Positions 9,483 to 19,005 of a DNA stretch of 64,000 nt are shown here, in pieces. Under the pieces are notes generated by a model. The model made no database searches and was not told the DNA's origin. It saw only the letters and a list, made by a program, of their open reading frames with translations. The translations under genes were made by a program, and so were the position numbers. Source of the stretch: Zoogloea sp. GTDB taxonomy: Bacteria; Pseudomonadota; Gammaproteobacteria; Burkholderiales; Rhodocyclaceae. The stretch covers positions 88,712 through 152,711 of the forward strand of contig JADKKC010000002.1 of assembly GCA_016720685.1 (NCBI GenBank), given 5' to 3'. Position 1 is the stretch's first letter; each line of letters begins with the position of its first letter.

Positions 9483-10375
9483 CCGCCGCCACGTTCAGTC
9501 AATGGATGAGCGACATCCAGCAACGCACCGAAACCGCCCTCGACTGCGCCCTCCCGGCCGCCGACATCGCGCCCGCCCGCCTGCACGAAGCCATGCGCTA
9601 CGCCGCGCTGGGCGGCGGCAAGCGGGTCCGCCCGCTGCTCGTACATGCTGCTGGCCAGCTCAGCGGCGCCACGCCCGAACGCCTGGACAGGGTCGCCTGC
9701 GCCATCGAGATGATCCACGCCTATTCGCTGGTCCATGACGACATGCCCTGCATGGACGACGACGTCTTGCGCCGCGGCAAGCCCACGGTTCATGTCGAGT
9801 ACGACGAGGCCACCGCACTGCTGGTCGGCGACGCACTTCAGACCCAGGCCTTCCTGCACATCGCCGACGCTCCGGTGTGCGACAGCCCCCAGGGCCAGAT
9901 CGCCATGATCCGTCAGCTCGCCCTCGCCTCGGGCTCCCGCGGCATGTGCGGCGGGCAAGCCATCGATCTGGCCGCGGTCGGCCTCCAGCTCAGCCTTGCC
10001 GAACTGGAGTTCATGCACATCCACAAAACCGGTGCGCTGATCCGGGCTTCGATCAACCTTGGCGTACAATGCGGCCGCCGGCTCGGCGATAATGAAATGG
10101 CTTCCCTCGACCATGTGGGCAAGGTTATCGGCCTGCTGTTCCAGGTGGTGGACGACATCCTCGACACCGAAGCCGACACCGCCACTCTCGGCAAGACTGC
10201 CGGCAAGGACGCCGCCAGCGACAAGCCCACCTACGTGAGCCTGCTCGGCGTAAACCGCGCCCGCGAGCTGGCCGAAGAAATGTGCGCGGATGCCCTCGGC
10301 CGCCTCGCCGCCTTCGGCGATGCCAGCCAGCGCCTCGCGGAGCTGACGCGCTACATCGTCCGCCGCCAGTTCTGA
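9479..10375 (+). CDS. ispA: Farnesyl diphosphate synthase (polyprenyl synthetase)
   Basis: A 298-residue protein that condenses IPP with DMAPP/GPP to make farnesyl diphosphate. The first aspartate-rich motif is DDMPCMDDD and the second is DDILD; GGGKRVRPLL binds the diphosphate of IPP. Start chosen at the ATG overlapping the xseB stop, which matches the usual N-terminus; a longer reading into xseB is not family-like. The dxs gene follows 52 bases downstream, making a precursor-to-product operon. Confidence 0.95.
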   Translation: MTAATFSQWMSDIQQRTETALDCALPAADIAPARLHEAMRYAALGGGKRVRPLLVHAAGQLSGATPERLDRVACAIEMIHAYSLVHDDMPCMDDDVLRRGKPTVHVEYDEATALLVGDALQTQAFLHIADAPVCDSPQGQIAMIRQLALASGSRGMCGGQAIDLAAVGLQLSLAELEFMHIHKTGALIRASINLGVQCGRRLGDNEMASLDHVGKVIGLLFQVVDDILDTEADTATLGKTAGKDAASDKPTYVSLLGVNRARELAEEMCADALGRLAAFGDASQRLAELTRYIVRRQF

Positions 10376-10427
10376 AGCCGACCAGGCGCAACTCGAACAA
10401 CACCGATCAACCACCCGGTAACCCGGA

Positions 10428-12326
10428 ATGCCTCACGCAACGCAGCCAGCCCAACCCCGTACCAGCCTGCTGGACAGGATCGCGTCGCCCGCAAACCTGC
10501 GCAAACTTGAGCCGGACGAACTTCCCACCCTGGCCAACGAACTGCGCCACTTCCTGATCGATTCCGTATCCCGCACCGGTGGCCACCTGTCGTCCAACCT
10601 GGGCACGGTTGAGCTCACCATCGCACTGCACTACGTCTTCAACACCCCCGAAGACCGCATCGTCTGGGACGTCGGCCATCAAACCTACGCCCACAAGGTG
10701 CTCACCGGCCGCAGGAAGGGCATGACCAGCCTGCGCCAGTACCAGGGAATGTCCGGGTTTCCGCGGCGCAGCGAAAGCCCCTACGACACCTTCGGCACCG
10801 CACATTCATCCACCTCGATCTCGGCAGCGCTCGGCATGGCCGAAGCAGCCCGCCTGCGCGGCGAAGACCGTCGCGCCATCGCGGTGATCGGAGACGGCGC
10901 GATGACTGCCGGCATGGCCTTCGAGGCCCTCAACAACGCCGGTGACATCCACGACACCAACCTGCTGGTCATTCTCAACGACAACGAGATGTCCATCTCG
11001 CCGCCGGTGGGCGCCCTCAACAAGCACCTCTCCCGGCTACTGTCCGGCCGCCTTTACAACGGTGCCCGCAAGATCGGCAAACGCGTCCTCGAAAACCTGC
11101 CGCCACCGGTCATCGAGCTGGCCCGCCGCACCGAAGAGCACGTCAAGGGCATGGTCTTGCCCGGCACCATGTTCGAGGAATTCGGCTTCAACTACATCGG
11201 CCCCATCGACGGCCACGACCTTGAGGCCCTGCTCCCCACCCTGCAGAACCTGCGCACCCTCAAAGGGCCCCAGTTCCTGCACGTGATCACCCGCAAGGGT
11301 CAGGGCTACAAATTGGCCGAGGCCGACCCGATCCTCTACCACGGCGTATCCAAATTCGACCATACCGCGGGCATTGCCACCGGGGGAGATGCCAAAGGCG
11401 GCGGCAAGCTCACCTACACCCAGGTTTTTGGCGACTGGCTGTGCGACATGGCCGCCATCGACAAACGCCTGGTTGCCATTACACCGGCAATGCGCGAAGG
11501 CTCGGGCATGGTCCGTTTCGCCCACGAATACCCCGATCGCTACTACGACGTAGGTATCGCCGAACAACACGCCCTGACCTTCGCCGGCGGCCTTGCCTGC
11601 GAAGGCTTCAAGCCTGTGGTGGCGATCTACTCCACCTTCCTGCAGCGCGCCTACGACCAGCTCATCCATGACATCGCCCTGCAGAACCTGCCGGTGATGC
11701 TGGCCATCGACCGCGCCGGATTGGTCGGCGCCGACGGAGCCACCCACCACGGCGCCTTCGATCTTTCATTCCTGGCCTGCATTCCAAATCTGACGATCTT
11801 CTGCCCCGCTGACGAGAACGAATGCCGGCAGATGCTCCACACCGCCTACCAGCATAACGGCCCCACTGCCGTCCGCTACCCGCGCGGCGGCGGCCTGGGC
11901 GCCAAGCCCCAAGCCGCGATGAGCCTGCTTCCCATCGGCAAAGGCGAAATCCGCCGCCAGGGCAAGCGCACTGCGCTGCTCGCCTTCGGCAGTCTTCTCG
12001 GCCAGGCCCTGCAGGTCGGCGAGCAACTCGACGCCACGGTCGCCAACATGCGCTTCGTGAAGCCCATCGACCGGGATCTCATCCTCGAACTCGCCAGCAC
12101 ACACGAACTGTTGGTAAGCCTCGAAGAAAACGCGATCATCGGCGGCGGCGGCTCGGAAATTGCCCGCATCCTCCATGCAGCCGGCAGCCCAGCCCGCCTG
12201 CTGCAACTCGGCTTGCCCGATCGCTTCATCGACCACGGCGACCAGAGTCAGCTCCTTGCCGAAATCGGCCTCGACGCCGCAGGCATCCAGAAGAACATTG
12301 AAGAGGCCTATCGGCCGAATAGTTGA
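10428..12326 (+). CDS. dxs: 1-deoxy-D-xylulose-5-phosphate synthase
   Basis: A 632-residue thiamine diphosphate enzyme catalysing the first step of the MEP pathway (pyruvate + glyceraldehyde 3-phosphate to DXP). Visible signatures are HLSSNLGTVELT near the N-terminus, the ThDP motif GDGAMTAGMAFEALNNAG, and in the transketolase-like pyrimidine domain DRAGLVGADGATHHGAFD. Length matches the family (about 620-640). It is the last gene of the xseB-ispA-dxs unit. Confidence 0.96.
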   Translation: MPHATQPAQPRTSLLDRIASPANLRKLEPDELPTLANELRHFLIDSVSRTGGHLSSNLGTVELTIALHYVFNTPEDRIVWDVGHQTYAHKVLTGRRKGMTSLRQYQGMSGFPRRSESPYDTFGTAHSSTSISAALGMAEAARLRGEDRRAIAVIGDGAMTAGMAFEALNNAGDIHDTNLLVILNDNEMSISPPVGALNKHLSRLLSGRLYNGARKIGKRVLENLPPPVIELARRTEEHVKGMVLPGTMFEEFGFNYIGPIDGHDLEALLPTLQNLRTLKGPQFLHVITRKGQGYKLAEADPILYHGVSKFDHTAGIATGGDAKGGGKLTYTQVFGDWLCDMAAIDKRLVAITPAMREGSGMVRFAHEYPDRYYDVGIAEQHALTFAGGLACEGFKPVVAIYSTFLQRAYDQLIHDIALQNLPVMLAIDRAGLVGADGATHHGAFDLSFLACIPNLTIFCPADENECRQMLHTAYQHNGPTAVRYPRGGGLGAKPQAAMSLLPIGKGEIRRQGKRTALLAFGSLLGQALQVGEQLDATVANMRFVKPIDRDLILELASTHELLVSLEENAIIGGGGSEIARILHAAGSPARLLQLGLPDRFIDHGDQSQLLAEIGLDAAGIQKNIEEAYRPNS

Positions 12327-12343
12327 GTGCTTTTGTCGGGAAT

Positions 12344-12361
12344 GATAGGATCAAACCTATC
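12344..12361. promoter_or_regulatory. Inverted repeat upstream of folE2
   Basis: GATAGG, six bases, CCTATC, about 48 bases before the folE2 ATG. A second weaker GGGG...CCCC pair follows at 12364-12379. It could be an operator or part of a dxs terminator; there is no T tract. Confidence 0.35.
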
Positions 12362-12408
12362 GAGGGGTCCTAGAGCCCCACTCCCAACGAGACCTACCGA
12401 GAACAGCC

Positions 12409-13218
12409 ATGACCACGTGTGAAGCCCCCACCCCCATTCCGGACGTCCAGAGTTCAGCAGACTCCCGCCAGCTGGCCATCAACAAGGTTGGCATCAAGTC
12501 CATTCGCCACCCCGTAAAAGTGCAGGACAAAAACGGAGGGGTGCAACACACCATCGCCGTTTTCAACATGTACGTTGGTCTGCCGCACAACTTCAAGGGC
12601 ACCCACATGTCCCGCTTCGTGGAGATCCTCAACGGCCACGAACGCGAGATCTCGGTCGAATCCTTCGAGCCGATGCTGCGGGAAATGGTGCAAAAGCTCG
12701 AAGCCGAAACCGGCCACGTCGAAATGACCTTCCCCTACTTCATCAACAAGGCCGCCCCGGTTTCCGGCGTGCAAAGCCTGATGGACTACGAAGTCACCTT
12801 CATCGGCGAAATCCGTGTCGGCGGCATCTACGAGTTCACGATGAAAGTTGTGGTTCCGGTCACAAGCCTGTGCCCGTGCTCCAAGAAAATCTCAGCCTAC
12901 GGCGCCCACAATCAGCGCTCCCACGTCACCGTCACCACCACCACCAACGACCACCTGTGGATCGAAGAACTGGTGCAGATGGTCGAAGCCCAAGCATCCT
13001 GCGAGCTCTACGGCCTGCTCAAGCGCCCGGATGAGAAGTACGTTACCGAACGCGCCTACGACAACCCCAAGTTTGTCGAAGACATGGTCCGCGACGTAGC
13101 TGGCGTAATGAACGGTGAGCCGCGCATCGACGCCTTCGTGGTCGAATCCGAGAACTTCGAATCGATCCATAACCACTCCGCCTACGCGCTCATCGAGCAA
13201 GACAAGCGCACGAAATAA
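12409..13218 (+). CDS. folE2: GTP cyclohydrolase I type IB
   Basis: A 269-residue FolE2 (COG1469) protein that converts GTP to dihydroneopterin triphosphate at the head of the folate and queuosine pathways. The metal-site region SLCPCSKKISAYGAHNQRSH carries the conserved cysteine, and the N-terminal VGIKSIRHPVKVQDK is typical. Unlike zinc-only FolE, type IB enzymes can use other divalent metals and in many bacteria are induced under zinc limitation. The inverted repeat upstream may be relevant, but it is not a Zur box that I recognise. Confidence 0.94.
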   Translation: MTTCEAPTPIPDVQSSADSRQLAINKVGIKSIRHPVKVQDKNGGVQHTIAVFNMYVGLPHNFKGTHMSRFVEILNGHEREISVESFEPMLREMVQKLEAETGHVEMTFPYFINKAAPVSGVQSLMDYEVTFIGEIRVGGIYEFTMKVVVPVTSLCPCSKKISAYGAHNQRSHVTVTTTTNDHLWIEELVQMVEAQASCELYGLLKRPDEKYVTERAYDNPKFVEDMVRDVAGVMNGEPRIDAFVVESENFESIHNHSAYALIEQDKRTK

Positions 13219-13278
13219 TTCCATGCCCAGCCCGCCGCAAACGGCGGGAAGGCCGAAAAATTCCCGGACTGCAGACGA

Positions 13279-13312
13279 AAAAAAAACGGAACCGAGGTTC
13301 CGTTTTTCTTTT
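13279..13312. terminator. Bidirectional terminator between folE2 and rplS
   Basis: CGGAAC/GTTCCG stem with a four-base loop, flanked by a long A run on the left and a T run on the right, between convergent genes. Confidence 0.85.
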
Positions 13313-13325
13313 ACACCACCAAGAA

Positions 13326-13721
13326 TCAAGCCTTGGCAGCAGCCTTTGCAGCAAAGGACTTGTAGTCCAGCTTTTCCTTGATCCGCGCCGACTTGCCGGA
13401 GCGGCTGCGCAGATAGTAAAGCTTGGCGCGACGCACATCACCGCGACGCTTCACTTCGATGCTGGCAACCAGCGGGGAGTAGGTCTGGAACGTACGCTCC
13501 ACGCCTTCGCCGGAGGAGATCTTGCGAACGATGAAGCCGGAGTTGAGACCGCGGTTACGCTTGGCAATAACAACGCCTTCGTAAGCCTGCAGACGCTCGC
13601 GCGTGCCTTCCTTCACCTTGACTTGAACAATCACGGTGTCGCCAGGAGCGAATTCCGGGATGGTCTTGCCCTGGGTAAGGCGGGCGATTTCTTCCTGTTC
13701 CAGCTGATCAATGAGGTTCAT
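13326..13721 (-). CDS. rplS: 50S ribosomal protein L19
   Basis: A 131-residue protein located at the 30S-50S interface. Family sequence includes FAPGDTVIVQVKVKEGTRER and the basic RKISSGEGVERTFQ block. The start is the internal ATG (MNLIDQLEQEE), the canonical N-terminus. It is the last gene of the rpsP-rimM-trmD-rplS operon and ends before a strong terminator. Confidence 0.97.
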   Translation of the reverse strand: MNLIDQLEQEEIARLTQGKTIPEFAPGDTVIVQVKVKEGTRERLQAYEGVVIAKRNRGLNSGFIVRKISSGEGVERTFQTYSPLVASIEVKRRGDVRRAKLYYLRSRSGKSARIKEKLDYKSFAAKAAAKA

Positions 13722-13810
13722 GCGTAACTCCAAAAAAATAATAAGGCCTTGGGCCGTTCGTGCAGAGCAGGTCGCCACCTGGTACACGCCTTTTTTATGA
13801 AAGCAGAAAA

Positions 13811-14590
13811 CTAGCTTTCCACCTTCTGTTCTGGCTGCCGGAATGCTTCCAGCAGCCGGAATTCTTCCTTGCTCAACGTGCGGCCAGCCAACAGATCCGG
13901 CCTCCGCAAGCGGGTCTGAGCAAGAGACTGCTGCAGACGCCAGCGCCGAATTTCAGCGTGATTGCCTGACAACAGCACATCCGGTACTGCCATTCCCTCG
14001 TATACGACGGGTCGGGTGTAATGCGGACAATCCAGCAGACCATCCACAAAAGAATCCTCGACCGCTGAATCTTCGTCGTTCAGTGCGCCCGGCAATTGCC
14101 GAATCATCGCGTCGAGCAAAACCATCGCCGGAAGCTCGCCGCCAGAGAGGACGAAGTCGCCGAGGGAAATCTCCTCGTCGACGCAACGTTCAATCAGACG
14201 CTGATCAACACCTTCGTAACGGCCGCACAACAAAATCACCCCGGGCTCTGCAACCAACTCAAGAACCCGCCGATGATCGAGCGGACGCCCTTGAGGCGAC
14301 AGATAGATAACCTTGCCTGGCGCGCCCACTGAAGTAGCCTGCCGCGCTTTCGCCGCAGCAATCGATTTCTCGAGTGGCAGCGGCAACATCACCATACCCG
14401 GGCCACCGCCATAAGGACGATCATCGACCGTACGATGGCGATCCTCGGCAAATTCCCTGGGATTCCAGCAGTTGAGCTCGTAGAGCCCACGCTCCCGCGC
14501 CCGGCCGGTAATACCGAAACCCGACAGCGCGGAAAACATTTCTGGAAACAACGTAACGACGTCGTAAGCCTTGCGGCCCATTACGGTCAT
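13811..14590 (-). CDS. trmD: tRNA (guanine-N1-)-methyltransferase
   Basis: A 259-residue SPOUT methyltransferase that makes m1G37 in tRNAs reading CNN-type codons and so prevents frameshifting. Trefoil-knot signatures are visible: DDRPYGGGPGMVM, then VILLCGRYEGVDQR and ISLGDFVLSGGE. Its start overlaps the rimM stop by one base (TAATG), indicating coupling within the ribosomal operon. Length is normal for the family. Confidence 0.96.
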   Translation of the reverse strand: MTVMGRKAYDVVTLFPEMFSALSGFGITGRARERGLYELNCWNPREFAEDRHRTVDDRPYGGGPGMVMLPLPLEKSIAAAKARQATSVGAPGKVIYLSPQGRPLDHRRVLELVAEPGVILLCGRYEGVDQRLIERCVDEEISLGDFVLSGGELPAMVLLDAMIRQLPGALNDEDSAVEDSFVDGLLDCPHYTRPVVYEGMAVPDVLLSGNHAEIRRWRLQQSLAQTRLRRPDLLAGRTLSKEEFRLLEAFRQPEQKVES

Positions 14591-15126
14591 TACCAGTCAG
14601 CTTCCCATTCGGCGGTGATACAACGCGCCGCCATATCAACGGCAGTCACATAATGTGCAACAAACGGAATCAGCCGCTCGATCTCGCCATCCTGCACCTG
14701 CAGCACATCGTGCGCACCGGTAGACAACAAGCCACTGACGGTGCCAAGCACAAGCCCGGACGCGTTACGCACCGTCAAACCGACAAGGTCGGCCCAATAG
14801 TACTCATCCTGGTCGGGCGGAGGCAAAGCTTCCCGCGGCGCAGCGATGTAATACCCGGTGACAGCTTCGGCGGCATTGCGGTCAGGCACCTCGACAAAGG
14901 CTGCAACAACGCCACCCTTGCCGTGTTCCTTGCACCCGTTGAGAGTATAAGGAACCCACTCCTTGCCGTCCGGATCGATGCCCAACCACCACTGGGGCAT
15001 CTTTTTCCAGGACAAGGGATCATCCCCGAAGGGGTGGACCTTGAGCCAGCCAGAAACCCCGAAGGGAGCCGCAATTCGCCCAAGAACAATCATCGGCGAT
15101 TCAGTTGAAGCAGGATCAGTCTGCAC
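14590..15126 (-). CDS. rimM: Ribosome maturation factor RimM
   Basis: A protein of up to 178 residues that assists 30S head assembly through binding to S19. The N-terminal RimM domain shows VLGRIAAPFGVSGWLKVHP; the C-terminal PRC-barrel-like region has YYWADLVGLTV and HDVLQV. The true start may be the second Met (MIVLGRIA, base 15093), since family proteins usually begin near there. It lies between rpsP and trmD as in most proteobacteria. Confidence 0.95.
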   Translation of the reverse strand: MQTDPASTESPMIVLGRIAAPFGVSGWLKVHPFGDDPLSWKKMPQWWLGIDPDGKEWVPYTLNGCKEHGKGGVVAAFVEVPDRNAAEAVTGYYIAAPREALPPPDQDEYYWADLVGLTVRNASGLVLGTVSGLLSTGAHDVLQVQDGEIERLIPFVAHYVTAVDMAARCITAEWEADW

Positions 15127-15141
15127 GCGAAGCCAGACGGA

Positions 15142-15393
15142 TCAAGCTGCGGCTTTGGCAGACTGCTTGACCAGACGAGCGACGGTATCGGACAGTTGGG
15201 CACCGGTACCTTGCCAGTAAGAAAGACGCTCGACGTTCACGACGAGACCCTTTTCGTTGCCAGAAGCAACCGGGTTGTAGTAACCAACGCGCTCGATGAA
15301 ACGGCCGTCACGACGATTGCGGGAATCGGCGGCAACGATGTTGTAGAAAGGACGCTTCTTGGAACCACTGCGGGCAAGACGAATAACAACCAT
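15142..15393 (-). CDS. rpsP: 30S ribosomal protein S16
   Basis: An 83-residue ribosomal protein beginning MVVIRLARSGSKKRPFYN, the standard S16 N-terminus, with FIERVGYYNP in the middle. The start is the internal ATG; the upstream extension is not conserved. It is the first gene of the rpsP-rimM-trmD-rplS operon, so the promoter should lie within the 216 bases between it and the divergent PilZ-like gene. Confidence 0.97.
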   Translation of the reverse strand: MVVIRLARSGSKKRPFYNIVAADSRNRRDGRFIERVGYYNPVASGNEKGLVVNVERLSYWQGTGAQLSDTVARLVKQSAKAAA

Positions 15394-15609
15394 GACTGTT
15401 CCTGATCCGATGGAATTGGAAAAACGTTGGATCATAAATCACGAACCAGAAAACAGCAAGAATTCCCGCGTGCAAATTGCGGCTGAAACAGCAAGCCGGC
15501 AGCATCTCCACGGGCACGATACACGGCACGCCCATCAGTGGTCATTCAGAGCACATGATTTCCGGGAACTTAATTACAATATCCGTCTAGCTTCGAAATA
15601 CCGCAGGCA

Positions 15610-17103
15610 ATGAGCGTCGCCGACTCCCCCCATTCCGACCGCACAGCCCCAGTCCTCGACTGGCTCGCTACAGAACTTTCAGCCGACGCTGATCTGGAGT
15701 TGGCTGCGCTCGTCCGCCACCTCGATGAACTCGGGCGCCCGGAAATCAGCCGCAACCAGTTCCACCGCTGCATCGACTTGTTACACACACGTGCGCTGGC
15801 GATAAGCCGCCTGTTTCGCGAACGCTTCGCCAGCGCACCACTGCCGCTCACCGTCAACCTGCACCGCGCCGCGACGCGCTTGGTGGCCGCTCTTGGCAAG
15901 GTGGCCGCCGGCTACGAAGAAGTGCTTGCCGAAGTGCGCCATCGCCTTGTGCGAACCATGCGCCGCAACCCGGAGACAATCAGCGCGAAAGCCCTTGAGA
16001 TTCTGGGCGAGCAACTCACGATTGCGCACCTTGCCGGCAACAGCGCGCCCTTCGAGTTCTGGCTGCGCGCCCATGCATTCTTTCTCGGCAGCCGTTCCGA
16101 GGCGACGGCCGACAGCAAACCCGGCAGTATTCCAGACACCACGCTCCGGGCCTACAAATACCTTCTGGCATTTTCTTCAACCCAGCCCGAAGGCCTCAGC
16201 GGTCACGAAATAAACTGGTTGTCCGAGTATCTCGCCAGCAACGCCAAAAACACGCTCATCCGCCACACCCCACCGGGCGAAGGCGGACTCGGGTGGCTCT
16301 GGATAGACCCGGATCAGGACACTCCGCCGATCTCGATCAACCGCCGGGAACCGCCTGCGGTGGAAGGCCTCATTTATTTCACGGCCGAGGAACTGGCGCG
16401 TCGAACAACCTCCCTGATTGAACAACTAGAGGGAGACGGCCCTGCACCAGCCGGGCTCCCGCCCGGCCTTGAGCGCACCGCAACGGCAACGCTGCTGCGT
16501 AGAGTCCGGGAATACTGGGCGTCACCTCCCCACCGGGAGCACTCGCGCCGTCGCAACCGATATGCTGTAAGCGTCTGCAGCGGGCTGGACGCAATCTGGA
16601 AAATGCTCCGAGAGCCTGTCTCCACCCGCCAGTCACGTTACGCAACCGAGTGGATGGTTGTAAACGAAAGCCCTACCGGCTACGCAATCATGCAGGTCAC
16701 CGGAACAGCGAACAACCTGACGCCGGGAATCGCCATAGCAATACGCCGTGGCGACGAAGAACCCTGGACACTCTGCGTCGTGCGCTGGATCCGGACCGAA
16801 ACCCCGGAGCAAGTCGAACTCGGCCTGCAGGTTCTCGCCAATACGGCCAAGCCGGTATCGGTTGGCTTCCGCAATGCCGAGCGAACACGCCCCATGCGAC
16901 CTGCGCTTGTCCTGCCTCCGGTTGCCGCACTCGGACGCCAACAAGCAATCCTTGCTCCTGCCGGCACGTATTCCGCTCGACGCTTCATGCTGGTTTCCGA
17001 CACTCAGCGTCTGTATATCGCACAGGGGCGCCTCCTCAGCCTTGACATGCAAACCCCGGCGATAGAACTTTTTCAGTACGAAATCGACCCCTACCCCCTA
17101 TAA
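15610..17103 (+). CDS. Uncharacterised protein with a C-terminal PilZ-like domain
   Basis: A 497-residue soluble protein with no signal peptide or membrane segment. Residues 1-300 are mostly helical and match no family I recognise. Near residue 313 there is RRRNR, compatible with the RxxxR of PilZ domains, and near residue 352 NESPTG fits the second PilZ motif [D/N]xSxxG. Between and after them the pattern is beta-rich (WMVV, YAIMQVTG, WTLCVVRW). I infer a c-di-GMP-binding or PilZ-like fold. The two motifs are further apart than usual, so binding is uncertain. The gene stands alone beside the ribosomal operon and is convergent with the yihY-like gene. Confidence 0.6.
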   Translation: MSVADSPHSDRTAPVLDWLATELSADADLELAALVRHLDELGRPEISRNQFHRCIDLLHTRALAISRLFRERFASAPLPLTVNLHRAATRLVAALGKVAAGYEEVLAEVRHRLVRTMRRNPETISAKALEILGEQLTIAHLAGNSAPFEFWLRAHAFFLGSRSEATADSKPGSIPDTTLRAYKYLLAFSSTQPEGLSGHEINWLSEYLASNAKNTLIRHTPPGEGGLGWLWIDPDQDTPPISINRREPPAVEGLIYFTAEELARRTTSLIEQLEGDGPAPAGLPPGLERTATATLLRRVREYWASPPHREHSRRRNRYAVSVCSGLDAIWKMLREPVSTRQSRYATEWMVVNESPTGYAIMQVTGTANNLTPGIAIAIRRGDEEPWTLCVVRWIRTETPEQVELGLQVLANTAKPVSVGFRNAERTRPMRPALVLPPVAALGRQQAILAPAGTYSARRFMLVSDTQRLYIAQGRLLSLDMQTPAIELFQYEIDPYPL

Positions 17104-17109
17104 GCGAAG

Positions 17110-18372
17110 TCAGGTCCGCTTCGCGGCCAGCGTGTCTATTGGAATCGCCGCCGCGGCATCCAGGGCCCTGACCAGATCACGCCAGCGTGAATCAATTCCC
17201 GCTTCGCTGCCAGCAAGCGGGAGGCTGGCCGAAGCGGGCAGATTCCACGCGAACAAGCGGGCCACCTCGACAAGCAGAACATCCCCAGCGGCCCGCGCCA
17301 GCAACCAGCCCCCGTCCTCCCTGCGCGCAGCAATCCTCGCGCACTCCAGAACTTCGAGCAACTCACGAACCTCTCCATGCCCGCAACGGGCCACGTCCGC
17401 CAATACATCCACATCGCGCCGCCCTCCTTCCCGCTGCGCATCGACGAGCTCGGCAATGATCTGCAGCGTGACATAAAGACGTCGCCCCGGAAACACCGGC
17501 AAGGGGCGGCGGCGCAGATTACGCTCCGGCAGCACGGCGGCCACAACCGCCCCGAGCAGAATCACGATCCACGACAGGTACAGCCACAACAGGAAAATCG
17601 GCACTGCGGCAAACGCGCCATACACCAGCGTGTAGCTCGGAAAATGAATCAGATAAAAGCTGAACAGCCGCTGCATGACCGACAGCCCGACAGCCGCCAG
17701 GACGCCCGCCACCACGGCATCTCCAAGACGCACGCTGCAATGTGGTACGGCGTAGTAGAGCATTGCAAAAACACCACTCAGCACCGCTACCGAGATAAAC
17801 CGAAGCCCTGCCGCTTCAAGCCAGACAGGCTCGTTCACGATATTCAACGACATGCTCAGCATGGCACTGGCGAGAAACACGCCGCCAGCCAGCAGGATCG
17901 GCCCGAAAGACAAGGCCATCCAGTACGCAGCCAGGCGGGTCGCCCACGGACGGCGACTACGAACCATCCAGATCTGGTTGAGCACCTGATCAATGGTCTT
18001 CATCAATAGAACTGCAGTTACAACCAGCGCAAATGCGCCGGCAATCGTCAAGTTTGTCGCCTTCTGGCTGAACTGGATCGCATAACCTGCAATCACCTTG
18101 CCAGCCTTGTCAGGCAGGAGGTTATCAAGCAGAAAGCCCCGCAATGCGGCATCCAGATGTGCAGACTGGGGAAACTTGCTGGACACGACGGCCACCAAGG
18201 TAACGAATGGCACCAGCGAAAGCAGCGTGGTGAACGCCAGGCTTGCGGCAACCTGGGCACAATGGCCCTCCCGGAAACGCCGCCAGATCGCCACCAGAAG
18301 ATGGCGGACAGACACAGCCAACCCCGAAACACGCTGCCGGAAATCGTCTCCGGAATCAGGGCGGGAGTTCAT
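17110..18372 (-). CDS. YihY/BrkB-family inner-membrane protein
   Basis: A 420-residue protein. Six or so hydrophobic segments fill roughly residues 40-290, with the family-typical SLAFTTLLSLVPFVTLV near the N-terminus and YTLVYGAFAAVPIFLLWLY near the end of the membrane part. The remaining 130 residues are a soluble winged-helix-like tail that is common in betaproteobacterial members. The family was once mis-annotated as RNase BN; its function is not established. It is divergent from wrbA with only 36 bases between start codons. Confidence 0.88.
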   Translation of the reverse strand: MNSRPDSGDDFRQRVSGLAVSVRHLLVAIWRRFREGHCAQVAASLAFTTLLSLVPFVTLVAVVSSKFPQSAHLDAALRGFLLDNLLPDKAGKVIAGYAIQFSQKATNLTIAGAFALVVTAVLLMKTIDQVLNQIWMVRSRRPWATRLAAYWMALSFGPILLAGGVFLASAMLSMSLNIVNEPVWLEAAGLRFISVAVLSGVFAMLYYAVPHCSVRLGDAVVAGVLAAVGLSVMQRLFSFYLIHFPSYTLVYGAFAAVPIFLLWLYLSWIVILLGAVVAAVLPERNLRRRPLPVFPGRRLYVTLQIIAELVDAQREGGRRDVDVLADVARCGHGEVRELLEVLECARIAARREDGGWLLARAAGDVLLVEVARLFAWNLPASASLPLAGSEAGIDSRWRDLVRALDAAAAIPIDTLAAKRT

Positions 18373-18377
18373 TTACG

Positions 18378-18383
18378 TATAAT
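18378..18383 (+). promoter_or_regulatory. Candidate -10 box for wrbA
   Basis: A perfect TATAAT 25 bases before the wrbA ATG. No good -35 box is visible at 16-18 bases upstream, so confidence is low. Confidence 0.3.
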
Positions 18384-18408
18384 GCCTTTCCGTCTCACAG
18401 GCCCCACC

Positions 18409-19005
18409 ATGCAGGAAGTACTCGTTCTCTACTACAGCCACCGCGGCTCGGTTCGTGCGCTTGCCGAGCTCGTCGCCCGCGGCATCGATTCCGTACCCGG
18501 AGCCGCCGCACGGCTGCGGACCGTACCACGAATCTCCACCGTCTGCGAAGCAACCGAAGCCGACATCCCCGACCGCGGCGCCCCCTACGCCGAGGCGCAG
18601 GATCTCGAGGAATGCATCGGTCTAGCCCTCGGCAGCCCCACGCGCTTCGGCAACATGGCAGCACCCATGAAATATTTTCTCGACGGAACCGCCGGCCCCT
18701 GGCTTTCCGGCGCGCTCGCCGGCAAGCCAGCCTCCGTATTCACATCCTCGGCAAGCCAGCACGGCGGCCAGGAAAGCACCCTGCTGTCGATGATGACGCC
18801 GCTGCTTCACCATGGCATGCTGATTCTTGGCCTGCCCTTCTCGGAGCCCGACCTGACCCGGACCCAAAGCGGAGGCTCACCTTACGGTGCGACCCACGTT
18901 GCCGGCAAAGAGAACAACACCAGCCTCACCGACGAGGAAAAACGGCTCGCCGTCGCCCTCGGCAAACGCCTTGCAGAAACCGCCTTGAAGCTCTCCACCC
19001 GATGA
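18409..19005 (+). CDS. wrbA: NAD(P)H:quinone oxidoreductase, WrbA family flavoprotein
   Basis: A 198-residue flavodoxin-like protein. The FMN phosphate loop is YYSHRGSVRALA, followed by GSPTRFGNMAAPMKYFLDGT and SSASQHGGQE, all hallmarks of WrbA. The family makes two-electron quinone reductions that avoid semiquinone radicals. The start is the ATG giving MQEVLVLYYS, which begins the first beta strand as expected. The next gene starts four bases before its stop codon ends. Confidence 0.93.
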   Translation: MQEVLVLYYSHRGSVRALAELVARGIDSVPGAAARLRTVPRISTVCEATEADIPDRGAPYAEAQDLEECIGLALGSPTRFGNMAAPMKYFLDGTAGPWLSGALAGKPASVFTSSASQHGGQESTLLSMMTPLLHHGMLILGLPFSEPDLTRTQSGGSPYGATHVAGKENNTSLTDEEKRLAVALGKRLAETALKLSTR

